Shown one piece after another: positions 25,682 to 33,991 of a DNA stretch of 64,000 bases. Location: the NCBI RefSeq assembly GCF_016862195.1, contig NZ_BOMM01000067.1, forward strand, positions 1 through 64,000. Direction: 5' to 3'. Position 1 is the first letter of the stretch, and the number at the start of each line of letters is the position of its first letter. The notes under the pieces were generated by a model. It was not told the DNA's origin, searched no databases, and worked only from the letters and a program-made list of their open reading frames with translations. This DNA comes from Paractinoplanes ferrugineus. Lineage in GTDB: Bacteria; Actinomycetota; Actinomycetes; Mycobacteriales; Micromonosporaceae. Position numbers and translations under genes: made by a program.

Positions 25682-26827
25682 CTAGGGCAGGAATCGCACT
25701 TCGGGGAATGCCGGGCTCGGGCCGGCGAGCAGATGTTGCCGCCGGCCGCGGAGGTGCTGTTCGAAGAACGCGAGGGGGTAGGCCTGCTGAATTCGTACGG
25801 CGGTAGCGGGATCGAGAGTCCCGATCCAGTCGGTGAGGTCCTTGTTGCTCATGCCGGTGATCGTCGCCAGCTCAGGGATGAGCCATTGGTGGTCGCAGTA
25901 GCCGCCGTGCCGGGCGCCGTCAGCCTGCACGTTGCGGCGCCAGCCGTGCAGAAGTGACCAGAACCTCGCGACAGCGGGCTCGGCGGCACGGGTGAACTGC
26001 GCGGTCATCAGCATGAACGGCCGGTCGATGCGGGTGACCGGTGGATCGGACTCCATCGGGCCGTCGAGGCTGAGGCCGGCCTGAACACGCCGGTCGGTGT
26101 TCATCATGAGAGCGGTGGCGGTGCCTCCCTTGGACCAGCCGTACATGCCGACGCGACGCAGGTCGAGCGCGGTGGCCAGCCCTTCGGGCAACGGGCGCCG
26201 TTCGGCGTCGGGATTACCGCCGGCGGCGAGTTCCTCGATGCGGTCGAGGACGAACCGCATGTCGGCGACCTGGCCCCACGGGGTGGCCGGTCGGTCGTCG
26301 GCGGGGAGGCTGAGGCGGCCGTCCGGGAATTGGGTGTACGCATCGTCGGTATGGTCGACGGTGACCACGATGTAACCGTGGCTGACGAGTTCCTGGGCGA
26401 CGATGGTCGTCTCGGAACGGTGGCCGCCGGCGCCGTGCGAGTACAGGATCACCGGTTGCCGGCCGATCCTCCGTGAGGCCGGCGCGTTCTCGTGGGCGAC
26501 GGTGATCGGCGAGGTGGCGGCATCGGCCGGGAACCCGTTCGCGTCGAGCAGCGCACGCAGGGGCGCATCGGCCAGCCAGGCGGCCTTGGAACGATGCCGG
26601 ACGTCGCGGGAAGCGGGGTACCAGACGCTGATCATCAATTCGCGGCCGGCGCGGGCCTCGTCGATCAGGTGCAGGGCAACAGTTCCGGCGACGTCCGGTC
26701 CGGTGGGCTTGGGCAGCGTGAGCCGGGTGGACGCGGCCGAGGCGGGCCCGGTGCCGGCCCACGGCACGGCAGCTCCGGCAGCGAGGGCGGCGGTCAGCAG
26801 GTGCCGGCGGGTCAGGACGACGGTCAT
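25682..26827 (-). CDS. Exported PAF-acetylhydrolase-like alpha/beta hydrolase
   Basis: 381 aa with a twin-arginine-like leader (LTRRHLLTAALAAGAAVPWA). The fold matches the PAF-AH isoform II group: ISVWYPASRDVRH, the oxyanion region VILYSHGAGGHRSE, the nucleophile in GMYGWSKGGTATALM, an acid in LSLDGPMESDPP, and a late His in GARHGGYCDHQWL. It likely cleaves short acyl esters of lipids or polyesters outside the cell. It lies 17 bases downstream of the FtsX-type permease gene and may be part of that unit. Confidence 0.8.
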   Translation of the reverse strand: MTVVLTRRHLLTAALAAGAAVPWAGTGPASAASTRLTLPKPTGPDVAGTVALHLIDEARAGRELMISVWYPASRDVRHRSKAAWLADAPLRALLDANGFPADAATSPITVAHENAPASRRIGRQPVILYSHGAGGHRSETTIVAQELVSHGYIVVTVDHTDDAYTQFPDGRLSLPADDRPATPWGQVADMRFVLDRIEELAAGGNPDAERRPLPEGLATALDLRRVGMYGWSKGGTATALMMNTDRRVQAGLSLDGPMESDPPVTRIDRPFMLMTAQFTRAAEPAVARFWSLLHGWRRNVQADGARHGGYCDHQWLIPELATITGMSNKDLTDWIGTLDPATAVRIQQAYPLAFFEQHLRGRRQHLLAGPSPAFPEVRFLP

Positions 26828-26844
26828 GGGTTCCTCCGGTGGCG

Positions 26845-29064
26845 TCAGTCGTTACGGACGGAAGCAGGGCCGGTCAGGCGGCGTAGCAGCGGCATCGTCG
26901 ACGCGATCAGAGCAAGGGATACGAGCAGGCCGGTCCCGGTGACGGCGTAATAGCCGGCACCGGGCGGCCGCAGCTCGTAGCCGAGCTGGGATTTGAGGAA
27001 CAGGGCGGCGGAGACGAAACCAGCCGCGACGGCGACGGCGGAGACGGCGAGCAGCGGAACGGCGCTCTCCAGCAGTACGACGCCACGCAGATCGCTGAGC
27101 CGCAGGCCGGCCAGCCGGAGTACGGCGAAGGGCCGTTTGCGTTCGTTGAGGCCGCCGGTGATGCTGACCGCGAGGCTGCATCCGGCGATCACCAGGCTGG
27201 CGATGATCACGATGTCGGCGAGGCGTTGCATCTGGCGGAGCAGGCGCGTGGAGTCGTCGCGGATGTCGCCCTCCGAGGCGGCGCCGTCGACCTGAGGAAA
27301 TGCGTTCTCCAACAGCGTGCGGGAGGTCTCGAGCGCAGCCGGTGAGCCGTCGGTGTCGACGGCGACGCCGATGACGGCCTGCCGGTCGAGCGGGACCTCG
27401 GGGGCGGGCGGCCACTGCGGATCGCTGCCGCCGCGGACGCTGCCGCCGTACGGCGGGACCAGGTTGGGAAAGACTTGCGCGGCCGCCGCACCGGGGGAGC
27501 AGTGGCCGCTGCCCGGAATGCGGGTGAGATCGGCGCAGCTGATGAGGCCGGGCCACGAGTTGGGGTCGTTCTTGTCGATCTGTGGGTTGTCGCGGATCAG
27601 CACCACCGCTCGCACGCCGGGCACCGCGGTCAGCGAGGGCGGTACCGAGGCCTGGTCGAGCGGTTGCTGTCCGTGGCCGCTCCAGGAGGTGACGGTCATC
27701 AGGTTGTGGATGATCGGCGTGGCCGCGCTGTCGCCGCGCTCGGCCACGTAACTGGTGATCACTCCGGTGGCGACGCTACCGACGAACAGTGCGAGAGCGA
27801 GTCCGCTGATCGACCGGAATCCGGCGCGTGGGTCGTCGGCCAGCCGTCGCCCGGCGATGACGCCGGCCGGCCGGCGGGCAAGGCGGGCCAGCAGCCGGGA
27901 GCCGGTCATGGTCACCCACGGCCCGGCGACGACCACACCGATCATCACGACGAGGATGCCGGAGAGGTAGGCCGCGGTCTGCCCGTTGGTGGTGTACGGC
28001 TTGCGTCCGACGAACCAGGTCAGTTCGGCCAGGCCGGCTATCAGGGGTAAAAGGCGCCAGGCCCGCGGTGGTTTCGGGGTGACGCGGCGCATCACGCCGA
28101 GCGGTGACATCCGTACCCGGCGAAGCGCAAGGCGCGCGGACAGCGCGGCCCCGATCGGTACGCCGAAGAGCATCAGGAGCGCCGCCGGCCAGGTGAGTTC
28201 CAGGTCGTCGAGGAAGAACCGCAAACCGGTGAACGGAACGTGCGCCAGTACCGGGCGCAGCAGGAGGAACAGCCCGAATCCGAGCAGGGTGCCGGCCGTC
28301 GCAGCGATCATCGACTCGATCGTGGCCAGCGTCGCGACCTGCCGCGGAGTGGCGCCGACCAGGCGCATCGCGGCGAGTCGCTGCTCCCGGCGGGCGGCGG
28401 ACAGCCGGGTGGCGACGCCGATGAAGATCAGCAATGGGAACAGCAGGGCGGCCACCACCACGGCGAGGATCAGGGCCATGCCGTTGATCCCGGTCCCGAC
28501 GTAGCAGCGTAGGCAGTGCTCGGGTGACACGCTGACGAACCGGGTGAGCTGGGTGGCGTCCCGCAGCCCCGCCACGTCGGCGGGGGTACGTCCGACAACG
28601 GCGATCAGCAGATCGGGTGAGGCGAGCGCGTCGCGGCCCAGCACGGCGGTCCGGCGCCCGGGGAAGCGTTCGGAGAGTTGATCGGGCGGTGTGGTCCTCA
28701 GCAGCTCGGCCAGTGCGGGGGAGACCGCGTATTCGCCGGGGCCGGGCAGGGCACTCAGACCGGGCGGCACCGGAGCGTGCGGGCCGGTGACCGCGACGTC
28801 GATCCGGGCGATCGACCGACCCCGGAAGTAGTCCTCACGAAACGCCCACCAGGCCGGATCGGCCGCGCTCGGCCCGGTCGCGGCCTCGGCATGCGCGCTG
28901 TTGAGCCAGCCGTAGTGGGCGTTCTGGCGCTGCACGGCGGTCGTGCCGGCCAACGCCGCCAGGACCAGGCCGACGCCGATCGCGACCGCCGCGCCGATGA
29001 TCGCCAGCCGGGCCACCGCGGCGCGGCCGCCGGCCACCGCCATCCGCAGTCCGAGGCGGATCAC
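26845..29064 (-). CDS. ABC transporter permease, FtsX/MacB type
   Basis: 739 aa. It has an N-terminal helix (LAIIGAAVAIGVGLVLAALA), a large outside domain and two FtsX cores: MALILAVVVAALLFPLLIFI, GVATRLSAARREQRLAAMRL and, at the C-terminus, ADIVIIASLVIAGCSLAVSI, GGLNERKRPFAVLRLAGLRL. It overlaps the ATPase gene by four bases. Such pairs extract or export peptides and lipids; here regulation by PadR suggests a toxic-compound response. A paired CLRCYVG motif near residue 190 in the first outside domain may be disulfide-bonded. Confidence 0.85.
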   Translation of the reverse strand: MIRLGLRMAVAGGRAAVARLAIIGAAVAIGVGLVLAALAGTTAVQRQNAHYGWLNSAHAEAATGPSAADPAWWAFREDYFRGRSIARIDVAVTGPHAPVPPGLSALPGPGEYAVSPALAELLRTTPPDQLSERFPGRRTAVLGRDALASPDLLIAVVGRTPADVAGLRDATQLTRFVSVSPEHCLRCYVGTGINGMALILAVVVAALLFPLLIFIGVATRLSAARREQRLAAMRLVGATPRQVATLATIESMIAATAGTLLGFGLFLLLRPVLAHVPFTGLRFFLDDLELTWPAALLMLFGVPIGAALSARLALRRVRMSPLGVMRRVTPKPPRAWRLLPLIAGLAELTWFVGRKPYTTNGQTAAYLSGILVVMIGVVVAGPWVTMTGSRLLARLARRPAGVIAGRRLADDPRAGFRSISGLALALFVGSVATGVITSYVAERGDSAATPIIHNLMTVTSWSGHGQQPLDQASVPPSLTAVPGVRAVVLIRDNPQIDKNDPNSWPGLISCADLTRIPGSGHCSPGAAAAQVFPNLVPPYGGSVRGGSDPQWPPAPEVPLDRQAVIGVAVDTDGSPAALETSRTLLENAFPQVDGAASEGDIRDDSTRLLRQMQRLADIVIIASLVIAGCSLAVSITGGLNERKRPFAVLRLAGLRLSDLRGVVLLESAVPLLAVSAVAVAAGFVSAALFLKSQLGYELRPPGAGYYAVTGTGLLVSLALIASTMPLLRRLTGPASVRND

Positions 29065-29747
29065 GCGGCCGCCTCCTGCGTGTCGAACGAGGTGACGCGA
29101 CCGTCGCGCACGATCACCTCGCGGTCGGCGTACGCCGCGACCCGCGCCTCATGAGTGACGAGTACGACCGTCGTGCCCCGATCACGGGCCAGGCTCACCA
29201 GCAGTTCCATGACCTGCTCGCCGGTGATCGAGTCGAGCGCGCCGGTCGGCTCGTCGGCGAACAGCACCTGTGGGCCGCCGACCAGCGCGCGGGCCAGCGC
29301 GACCCGCTGGGCCTGCCCGCCGGACAGCTCGCCGGAGCGGCGGCCGTGCAAACCCTCCAGGCCGAGCCGGTCGAACCACTCCCGAGCCTGCTGCAGCGCG
29401 GGCTTGCGGCGTACGCCGCCCAGCAGCAGAGGTAGAGCCACGTTCTCCGCCGCGGTCAGCTCGGGAACCAGCTGTCCGAACTGGAAGACGAACCCGAACC
29501 GGTCGCGGCGCAGTTCGCTGCGCCGGGTCTCGCTGAGCGTGTCGATGCGCTGCCCGTCAACCAGGATCTGGCCCGCGTCGGGCACCAGGATGCCGGCAAG
29601 GCAGTGCAGCAGTGTCGACTTGCCGGAGCCGCTCGGCCCCATCACGGCGACGATCTCCCCCGTGGCGATCGTCAGGTCGGCGCCGCGCAGGGCCGGGGTG
29701 GCCCCGAACGACAGTTCGACGCCGCTGGCCCGCAACGCGGCGCTCAC
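29061..29747 (-). CDS. ABC transporter ATP-binding protein (LolD/MacB type)
   Basis: 228 aa. Walker A is GPSGSGKST, the Q-loop is FVFQFGQLVPELTAAENVAL, the signature is LSGGQAQRVALARAL, Walker B is VLFADEPTGALD, and the H-loop is LVTHEARVA. The MacB-group mark is the QLVPELTAAENV stretch. It powers the FtsX-type permease encoded directly downstream; both overlaps (PadR-ATPase and ATPase-permease) are four bases, showing one operon. Confidence 0.95.
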   Translation of the reverse strand: MSAALRASGVELSFGATPALRGADLTIATGEIVAVMGPSGSGKSTLLHCLAGILVPDAGQILVDGQRIDTLSETRRSELRRDRFGFVFQFGQLVPELTAAENVALPLLLGGVRRKPALQQAREWFDRLGLEGLHGRRSGELSGGQAQRVALARALVGGPQVLFADEPTGALDSITGEQVMELLVSLARDRGTTVVLVTHEARVAAYADREVIVRDGRVTSFDTQEAAA

Positions 29748-30268
29748 CGCCGGACCTGCGCACGCAACTGCTCGAGCCGGGCCGCGGTCAGGTCGATCCA
29801 GCGGAGATCGGCCTCGAGATGGAAGAGTCCGTGGTCGGCGAGCAGACCGTCGACCAGCTCACCGGAGCGCTTGATCTCGGTGAGTTCGCGCATGCGTTGC
29901 AGGTGGGCGTGGCGCTGAGCATCGAGGTAGGACTTGGCCCCGCGGTCGAGCATCAGAGAGAGTACGACCTTGGCGAACAGGACCGTCTGCAGGTGAGGCT
30001 CGGCCTGCACGGGCTCGGCCAGCCAGGCGTCGACCTCGGTAGCACCGGCCTCGGTGATGACGTAACGCTTGCGGTCCGGGCCGTCGCCGGGCGCGAGCTC
30101 ATCCATCACCACCTTGCCGTCACGGGTCAGCCTGGCAAGCGTCGAATAAACCTGGCCGAACGGCAGCGACTTGCCCCGGCCGAAGTAGGTGTCGTAGTCA
30201 CGCTTCAGGTCGTACCCGTGGCTGGGCTGCCGTTCCAGCAGCCCGAGCAAGGTCAGAGGAACACTCAT
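29744..30268 (-). CDS. PadR-family transcriptional regulator
   Basis: 174 aa from the ATG at 30268; an ATG 15 bases further upstream would put codons inside the operator. The winged helix is VPLTLLGLLERQPSHGYDLK, RDYDTYFGRGKSLPFGQVYS, TLARLTRDGKVV, followed by a C-terminal dimer helix (LFAKVVLSLMLDRGAKSYLD). It is the first gene of the ABC operon and should repress it until an unknown compound binds. No clear ribosome site precedes the start, so the mRNA may be nearly leaderless. Confidence 0.85.
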   Translation of the reverse strand: MSVPLTLLGLLERQPSHGYDLKRDYDTYFGRGKSLPFGQVYSTLARLTRDGKVVMDELAPGDGPDRKRYVITEAGATEVDAWLAEPVQAEPHLQTVLFAKVVLSLMLDRGAKSYLDAQRHAHLQRMRELTEIKRSGELVDGLLADHGLFHLEADLRWIDLTAARLEQLRAQVRR

Positions 30269-30276
30269 GCGCCGAC

Positions 30277-30308
30277 TATACACCGAGTGTATAAACCCGG
30301 TATATACC
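30277..30308. promoter_or_regulatory. PadR operator pair
   Basis: TATACAC-CGA-GTGTATA (30277-30293) is a perfect dyad 8 bases before the PadR start; GGTATATACC (30299-30308) is a second perfect palindrome. Both are AT-rich islands in GC-rich DNA and fit PadR autorepression of the exporter operon. Confidence 0.75.
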
Positions 30309-30410
30309 TGCAGCGTATAAGGCTCCGAACTATCCGGACGCCGGAACGGCTCCCGGCCAAGCGGTGACTCACAGCGGCCCCTGACCGGCCGCCGTAAGCC
30401 GGGGACCGGG

Positions 30411-31523
30411 TCAGTTCATGGTGGCTCCGATGGTGCTGCTTCCCGTCGTCAGGAACGTGGTGGCGGGCAGGGTGCCGCTGGAGGAGCGGGCGTTGTAACA
30501 GGTCGTGGCGTTTGTGGAGAGGAAGGACGGGGTGCTGATCCCGCTGTCCCAGTTGTTGCCGGCCGAGGTGACCGAGGAACCCTTGCTCACCGAGCCGCGA
30601 CCGTTGCCCACCGCCAGGTTCTTGCCGAGCTTCGCCGAGCTGGTGGCGAAGTAGTAGCCGTAGTTGCCGTTGGCGTACGCGGTGGTGCGGTTGATGACGA
30701 TGGCGCCCTTGTTGGAGTTCTCGGTGAACCCGTTGCCCGCGTCGTCCCACGCCGCCGAGTTGTTCACGACGTGAGCCACGGTCTCGCCGTCACCGCCGAG
30801 CTTGTAGCCGTTGCCGTCACCGGCGAAGGCCGAGTCGCTCCAGCGGTTCTTGCCGTTGCCGAACGACCAGGTGTGCTCGATGGTGACCGGTGACGAGAAC
30901 GACCACAGATCGATGCCGTCGTCGGAGTTGTTGTAGAGCCGGGCGCCGGTCACCAGGTTCCCGGTGCCGGAGCCGAACTTGATGGCCACCCCGTCGGCGT
31001 TCTCCCCGTGTTCGGCGGCGTCGTAGTTCCCGTACGAGTCCAGGTTCCTGACCGTGTTGTTCGAGGTGCCGTCGCCGGTCAGGGTGAACCCGGAGTCGCC
31101 GCCGTTGATGGTCTTGATGTTGTTCCAGTTGGTGCCGATGCAGGACTGGCAGACGACCGCGCTGTCCGGCGAGTTCTGGAAGATGATGTTGGAGACGTTC
31201 CAGTAGTCGGCGGTCAGTTTGAAGATCCAGGAACCGCTGGGCAGGCTCGTACCGCTGATCTTCACGACCTCGGAACCGTACGCGGTGAGCGTGATCGGCG
31301 AGGACGAGCTCCCGTTGGCCGTCGACTGCAGGGTGGTCGTCGGATAGTAGGTGCCACCCCGGACCTGGATGACCGTTCCGGCGGTGGCGTTCTTGATGGC
31401 GTTGGACAGGTCGGTCACGTTGCTGACGACGACCGTGGCCGCGAACGCCGGGGCGCAGAACAGGCCGAGGCCGACGACGGTGGCCGCAGCCGATGCGGCG
31501 AGGACGTTACGCAGGGATCTCAT
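30411..31523 (-). CDS. Secreted pectate lyase, PL9-like right-handed beta-helix
   Basis: 370 aa; the ATG at 31523 opens a signal peptide (NVLAASAAATVVGLGLFCAP, AFA). The mature chain is a parallel beta-helix with regular turns: GTVIQVRGGTYYPTTTLQST, SNIIFQNSPDSAVVCQSCIG, then the PL9 hallmark EHGENADGVAIKFGSGTGNL and NSDDGIDLWSF, which hold the Asp residues and calcium site. It should cleave polygalacturonate outside the cell by beta-elimination, fitting a plant-debris soil life. Single-gene unit. Confidence 0.85.
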   Translation of the reverse strand: MRSLRNVLAASAAATVVGLGLFCAPAFAATVVVSNVTDLSNAIKNATAGTVIQVRGGTYYPTTTLQSTANGSSSSPITLTAYGSEVVKISGTSLPSGSWIFKLTADYWNVSNIIFQNSPDSAVVCQSCIGTNWNNIKTINGGDSGFTLTGDGTSNNTVRNLDSYGNYDAAEHGENADGVAIKFGSGTGNLVTGARLYNNSDDGIDLWSFSSPVTIEHTWSFGNGKNRWSDSAFAGDGNGYKLGGDGETVAHVVNNSAAWDDAGNGFTENSNKGAIVINRTTAYANGNYGYYFATSSAKLGKNLAVGNGRGSVSKGSSVTSAGNNWDSGISTPSFLSTNATTCYNARSSSGTLPATTFLTTGSSTIGATMN

Positions 31524-31689
31524 GATGCGTGGTTCCTTCCGAAGGGGTGAGGACCGGATCCGCTCCCGGGGCGCGACCGGGCAGCTTCGGGGGGAGCCGA
31601 TCCTGATCGCCGCCAAGGAAGTGCATTTCACGGACGAGGCGAAGTTCGACATGCCGGGAAGGGCAATACATCTATCGATGTCGATGAAA

Positions 31690-31985
31690 GTTTAGCCGAC
31701 GAAACAGCTCGTGGGCGGGGAACACCCGTACCTCGTCGGGCAGGGTCATGAGTTTGTGCTGCACGCTGTCGTAGCGGCGGAGGCGAGCAGGTCGGGGCGG
31801 CCGACGTCGCCGATGAACAGCGCGTCGCCGGTGAGTACGCCGTACGGCATGGTGTCGGTGGCGTGTTCGTATTCGGTGTCGGCGCGGTGGCCGTAGCCGA
31901 TCCGGGCGCCGGTGGCGGCGGCGACCTCGAGGTGTCCGGCGAGGAAGTCGGCGTGGAAGTGGGTGTTGACGACGCCCTCGATTGC
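31690..31985 (-). pseudogene. Truncated, frame-shifted metallo-beta-lactamase gene (persulfide-dioxygenase-like)
   Basis: One minus-strand frame keeps GVVNTHFHADFLAGHLEVAA, ATGARIGYGHRADTEYEHAT and LTGDALFIGDVGRPDLLAS, i.e. the zinc-binding THFHAD and GRPDL motifs. The next piece, YDSVQHKLMTLPDEVRVFPA followed by HE, is in a different frame. The N-terminus and the segment with the second zinc His (PGHT) are missing. It stands next to the intact persulfide locus and is probably a decayed second copy. Confidence 0.75.
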
Positions 31986-32012
31986 TCGGAGGTATGGGGT
32001 CTTCGGGGTGGG

Positions 32013-32384
32013 TCAGGCGAGCCGGCCGAGGCGGCCGCCCTTGGCCTGCAGCCCCATGCCGGCGTCCGCCCAGGCGCGCAGGCCGCCGGTGAGGTTGTGC
32101 ACTTGCCGGCCCTCGCGGGCGAGCAGGGCGGCGGCCTGCCGCGAGCGGACCCCGGAGCGGCAGACGGTGATCACGGGCCGGTCGGCCGGCACCTCGGCAA
32201 GGCGGGCGGTGAGCTGCCGGAGGGGGATGTGCCGGGCCGATGGCGCGTGCCCGGCGCGCCACTCGGCCGGCTCGCGCACGTCGAGCAGCACCGCACCGTC
32301 CGCGACCAACGCGGCGGCCTGTTGCGGATCCACGGACTGGTATGGCTTGCGGAACATCCTGGTGAGCAGCGCGGCAACAGACAT
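32013..32384 (-). CDS. Single-domain rhodanese
   Basis: 123 aa, cytosolic. The domain begins SVDPQQAAALVADGAVLLDV REPAEW and has the active loop TVCRSGVRS with the persulfide-carrying Cys near residue 74. It transfers sulfane sulfur. It has its own copy of the ATACCCC/GGGGTAT-type operator about 80 bases upstream, so it belongs to the persulfide regulon though separated from the main operon. The degraded metallo-hydrolase lies directly downstream, the two once probably forming a pair. Confidence 0.85.
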   Translation of the reverse strand: MSVAALLTRMFRKPYQSVDPQQAAALVADGAVLLDVREPAEWRAGHAPSARHIPLRQLTARLAEVPADRPVITVCRSGVRSRQAAALLAREGRQVHNLTGGLRAWADAGMGLQAKGGRLGRLA

Positions 32385-32463
32385 GGGTGTCCTCCTGGTC
32401 CTGGCTGATGTGGTGATCCGCTACGGCCGAGCCCACGTCCGTGGGCGGCCACCTGTACAGCAG

Positions 32464-32480
32464 AAACCCCTGGGGGTATG
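32464..32480. promoter_or_regulatory. CstR-type operator, imperfect
   Basis: AAACCCC-TG-GGGGTATG: the right half matches the palindromes at the repressor gene, the left half is degenerate. It lies between the TauE stop and the rhodanese start. Confidence 0.6.
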
Positions 32481-32539
32481 TGAGGGTGATGGGTGCGGTG
32501 GGCGTCGCCGACCTGAGGACCCTTCCCGGGAGAGGTTGC

Positions 32540-33316
32540 TCAGGCGGGAGTGGGGTTGAGGATGGCCTGGACGGCGACGAAGGCCGCGATGGCGAAGACG
32601 AGCCAGGCGAAGGCGCGTTGCAGCTTCTGGGTGGGCAGCCGGTTCGCGAGACGGCCGGCGGCGAGGGAGCCGGTGATGGCGGCGAGGGTGAACGCCGCGG
32701 CGATTCGGTAGTCGATGGTCGCGTCGCCGGTGTGCGCGGCGAAGCCGGCGGCGGAGTTGACCACGATGATGACCAGGCTGGTGGCGATGGCGGCGGGCAT
32801 GCTGAGGCCGAGCCCCAGGACGAGGGCGGGAATGATGAGGAAGCCGCCGCCGACGCCGAACAAGCCGGTCAGGAACCCGACCGCGAGCCCAGCGGCGATC
32901 GATTTCGGAAGGCAGCCGCGCCAGTTGATCCCGCCGCCGGGCAGGGCGCAGTCGCCGCCGGAGTCGTCGGTGCCGCGCAGCATCCGCCACCCGGCGGCGA
33001 CCATGAGGGCGGCGAAGCCGATCAGGATGAGGCGCGGGTCCAGGAGCCGGTTGACGGCGGCACCGGCGAACGCCGCGGCGGCGCCGGTGCCGCCGACGAT
33101 CCCGGCGATGCGCCACCGCACCAGCCCTCCGCGCAAACGGGGGATCAGCGCGGTGGCCGACGAGATGCCGACCACCAGCAGCGACGTGGGCACGGCCGCG
33201 GCGACGGGCAGGTCGGCACCGTAGACGAGAGCGGGAACGGCAAGGATCGAGCCGCCGCCACCGAGCAGGCCGAGCAGGACGCCGATGAGCGCCCCGAACC
33301 CGATCGCGGTGATCAT
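32540..33316 (-). CDS. TauE/SafE-family sulfite/sulfur-compound exporter
   Basis: 258 aa with about eight membrane helices in two related halves: ALIGVLLGLLGGGGSILAVP near the start and GLAVGFLTGLFGVGGGFLII in the second half, the two GGGG-type signature loops. It likely moves sulfite, thiosulfate or another product of persulfide oxidation across the membrane. Its place in a CstR-controlled locus with rhodaneses and a persulfide dioxygenase matches the known cst operons. Confidence 0.85.
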   Translation of the reverse strand: MITAIGFGALIGVLLGLLGGGGSILAVPALVYGADLPVAAAVPTSLLVVGISSATALIPRLRGGLVRWRIAGIVGGTGAAAAFAGAAVNRLLDPRLILIGFAALMVAAGWRMLRGTDDSGGDCALPGGGINWRGCLPKSIAAGLAVGFLTGLFGVGGGFLIIPALVLGLGLSMPAAIATSLVIIVVNSAAGFAAHTGDATIDYRIAAAFTLAAITGSLAAGRLANRLPTQKLQRAFAWLVFAIAAFVAVQAILNPTPA

Positions 33317-33385
33317 GGCTCGTCTCGCCCCGGTCGGCCGGCGCGGGCCGACCGGAAGCGGATGCTGTGGTGACGCGGCATGGGA

Positions 33386-33973
33386 TTACCGCCGGTCGCC
33401 GGTAAGGGCGGCGACGACCTGGTCGAGGTCGGTGCGCGGGCCACGGTTGTAGGGCAGCCTCGCCAGGAGCATGCCCATCGCGCAGGTGTCGGTCAGCGCC
33501 GCGAAGGTCAGGCCGGCGCCGATGAACGCGGCCACCCACTTGAGCGGCTCGGCCAGGGTGCTGGCGAGCACGACGACCAGGACGACACTGCCGGCGGCCA
33601 GGCGGACCTGGCGTTCCAGGTCCCAGCGCGGGGTGCCGGTGGTCACCGGCGCGTGGGCGGCCTGCCAGGCGGTGATGCCGCCGGTGAGCACCCGCAGGTT
33701 GGGCAGGCCCACGCGGGCGAGGGCCTGTTCGGCCTGGGCGGCCCGCTGCCCGGAACGGCAGACCAGCACGACCTGCTCATCGAGGTGATCGCGGAGTTCG
33801 TCGCGGTGCTCGCGCAGCAGATCCAGGGGAACGCTGTAGGAGCCCGGGATGTGCGCGGCCTCGAACTCGGCCGGGGTGCGCACGTCGATCAGCCGCGGCG
33901 GGTGGCCGGTGGTGACGAGGTGGTGCAGGGCCGGGACGTCGAGGCCGGCCGGGGTGCTGGTGGGCTTGGTCAT
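33386..33973 (-). CDS. Rhodanese fused to a DUF2892 membrane domain
   Basis: 195 aa. The rhodanese part (to about 105) carries LIDVRTPAEFEAAHIPGSYS and VLVCRSGQRA with the active Cys. The C-terminal part has two helices (AAGSVVLVVVLASTLAEPLK, WVAAFIGAGLTFAALTDTCA) ending in the DUF2892 mark CAMGMLLARLPYNRG. The protein would place sulfur-transfer activity at the inner membrane face beside TauE. In the operon it follows the dioxygenase gene by 18 bases. Confidence 0.85.
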   Translation of the reverse strand: MTKPTSTPAGLDVPALHHLVTTGHPPRLIDVRTPAEFEAAHIPGSYSVPLDLLREHRDELRDHLDEQVVLVCRSGQRAAQAEQALARVGLPNLRVLTGGITAWQAAHAPVTTGTPRWDLERQVRLAAGSVVLVVVLASTLAEPLKWVAAFIGAGLTFAALTDTCAMGMLLARLPYNRGPRTDLDQVVAALTGDRR

Positions 33974-33991
33974 CGGGTGTGGTTCTCCGGT

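Noticed and set aside
25663..25690. Sequence resembling the 5' half of a leucine/serine tRNA (GCCGAGTGGTCTAGGGC)
   Set aside because: No anticodon arm, T-arm or acceptor 3' half follows, and it overlaps the stop region of the PAF-AH-like gene; treated as chance.
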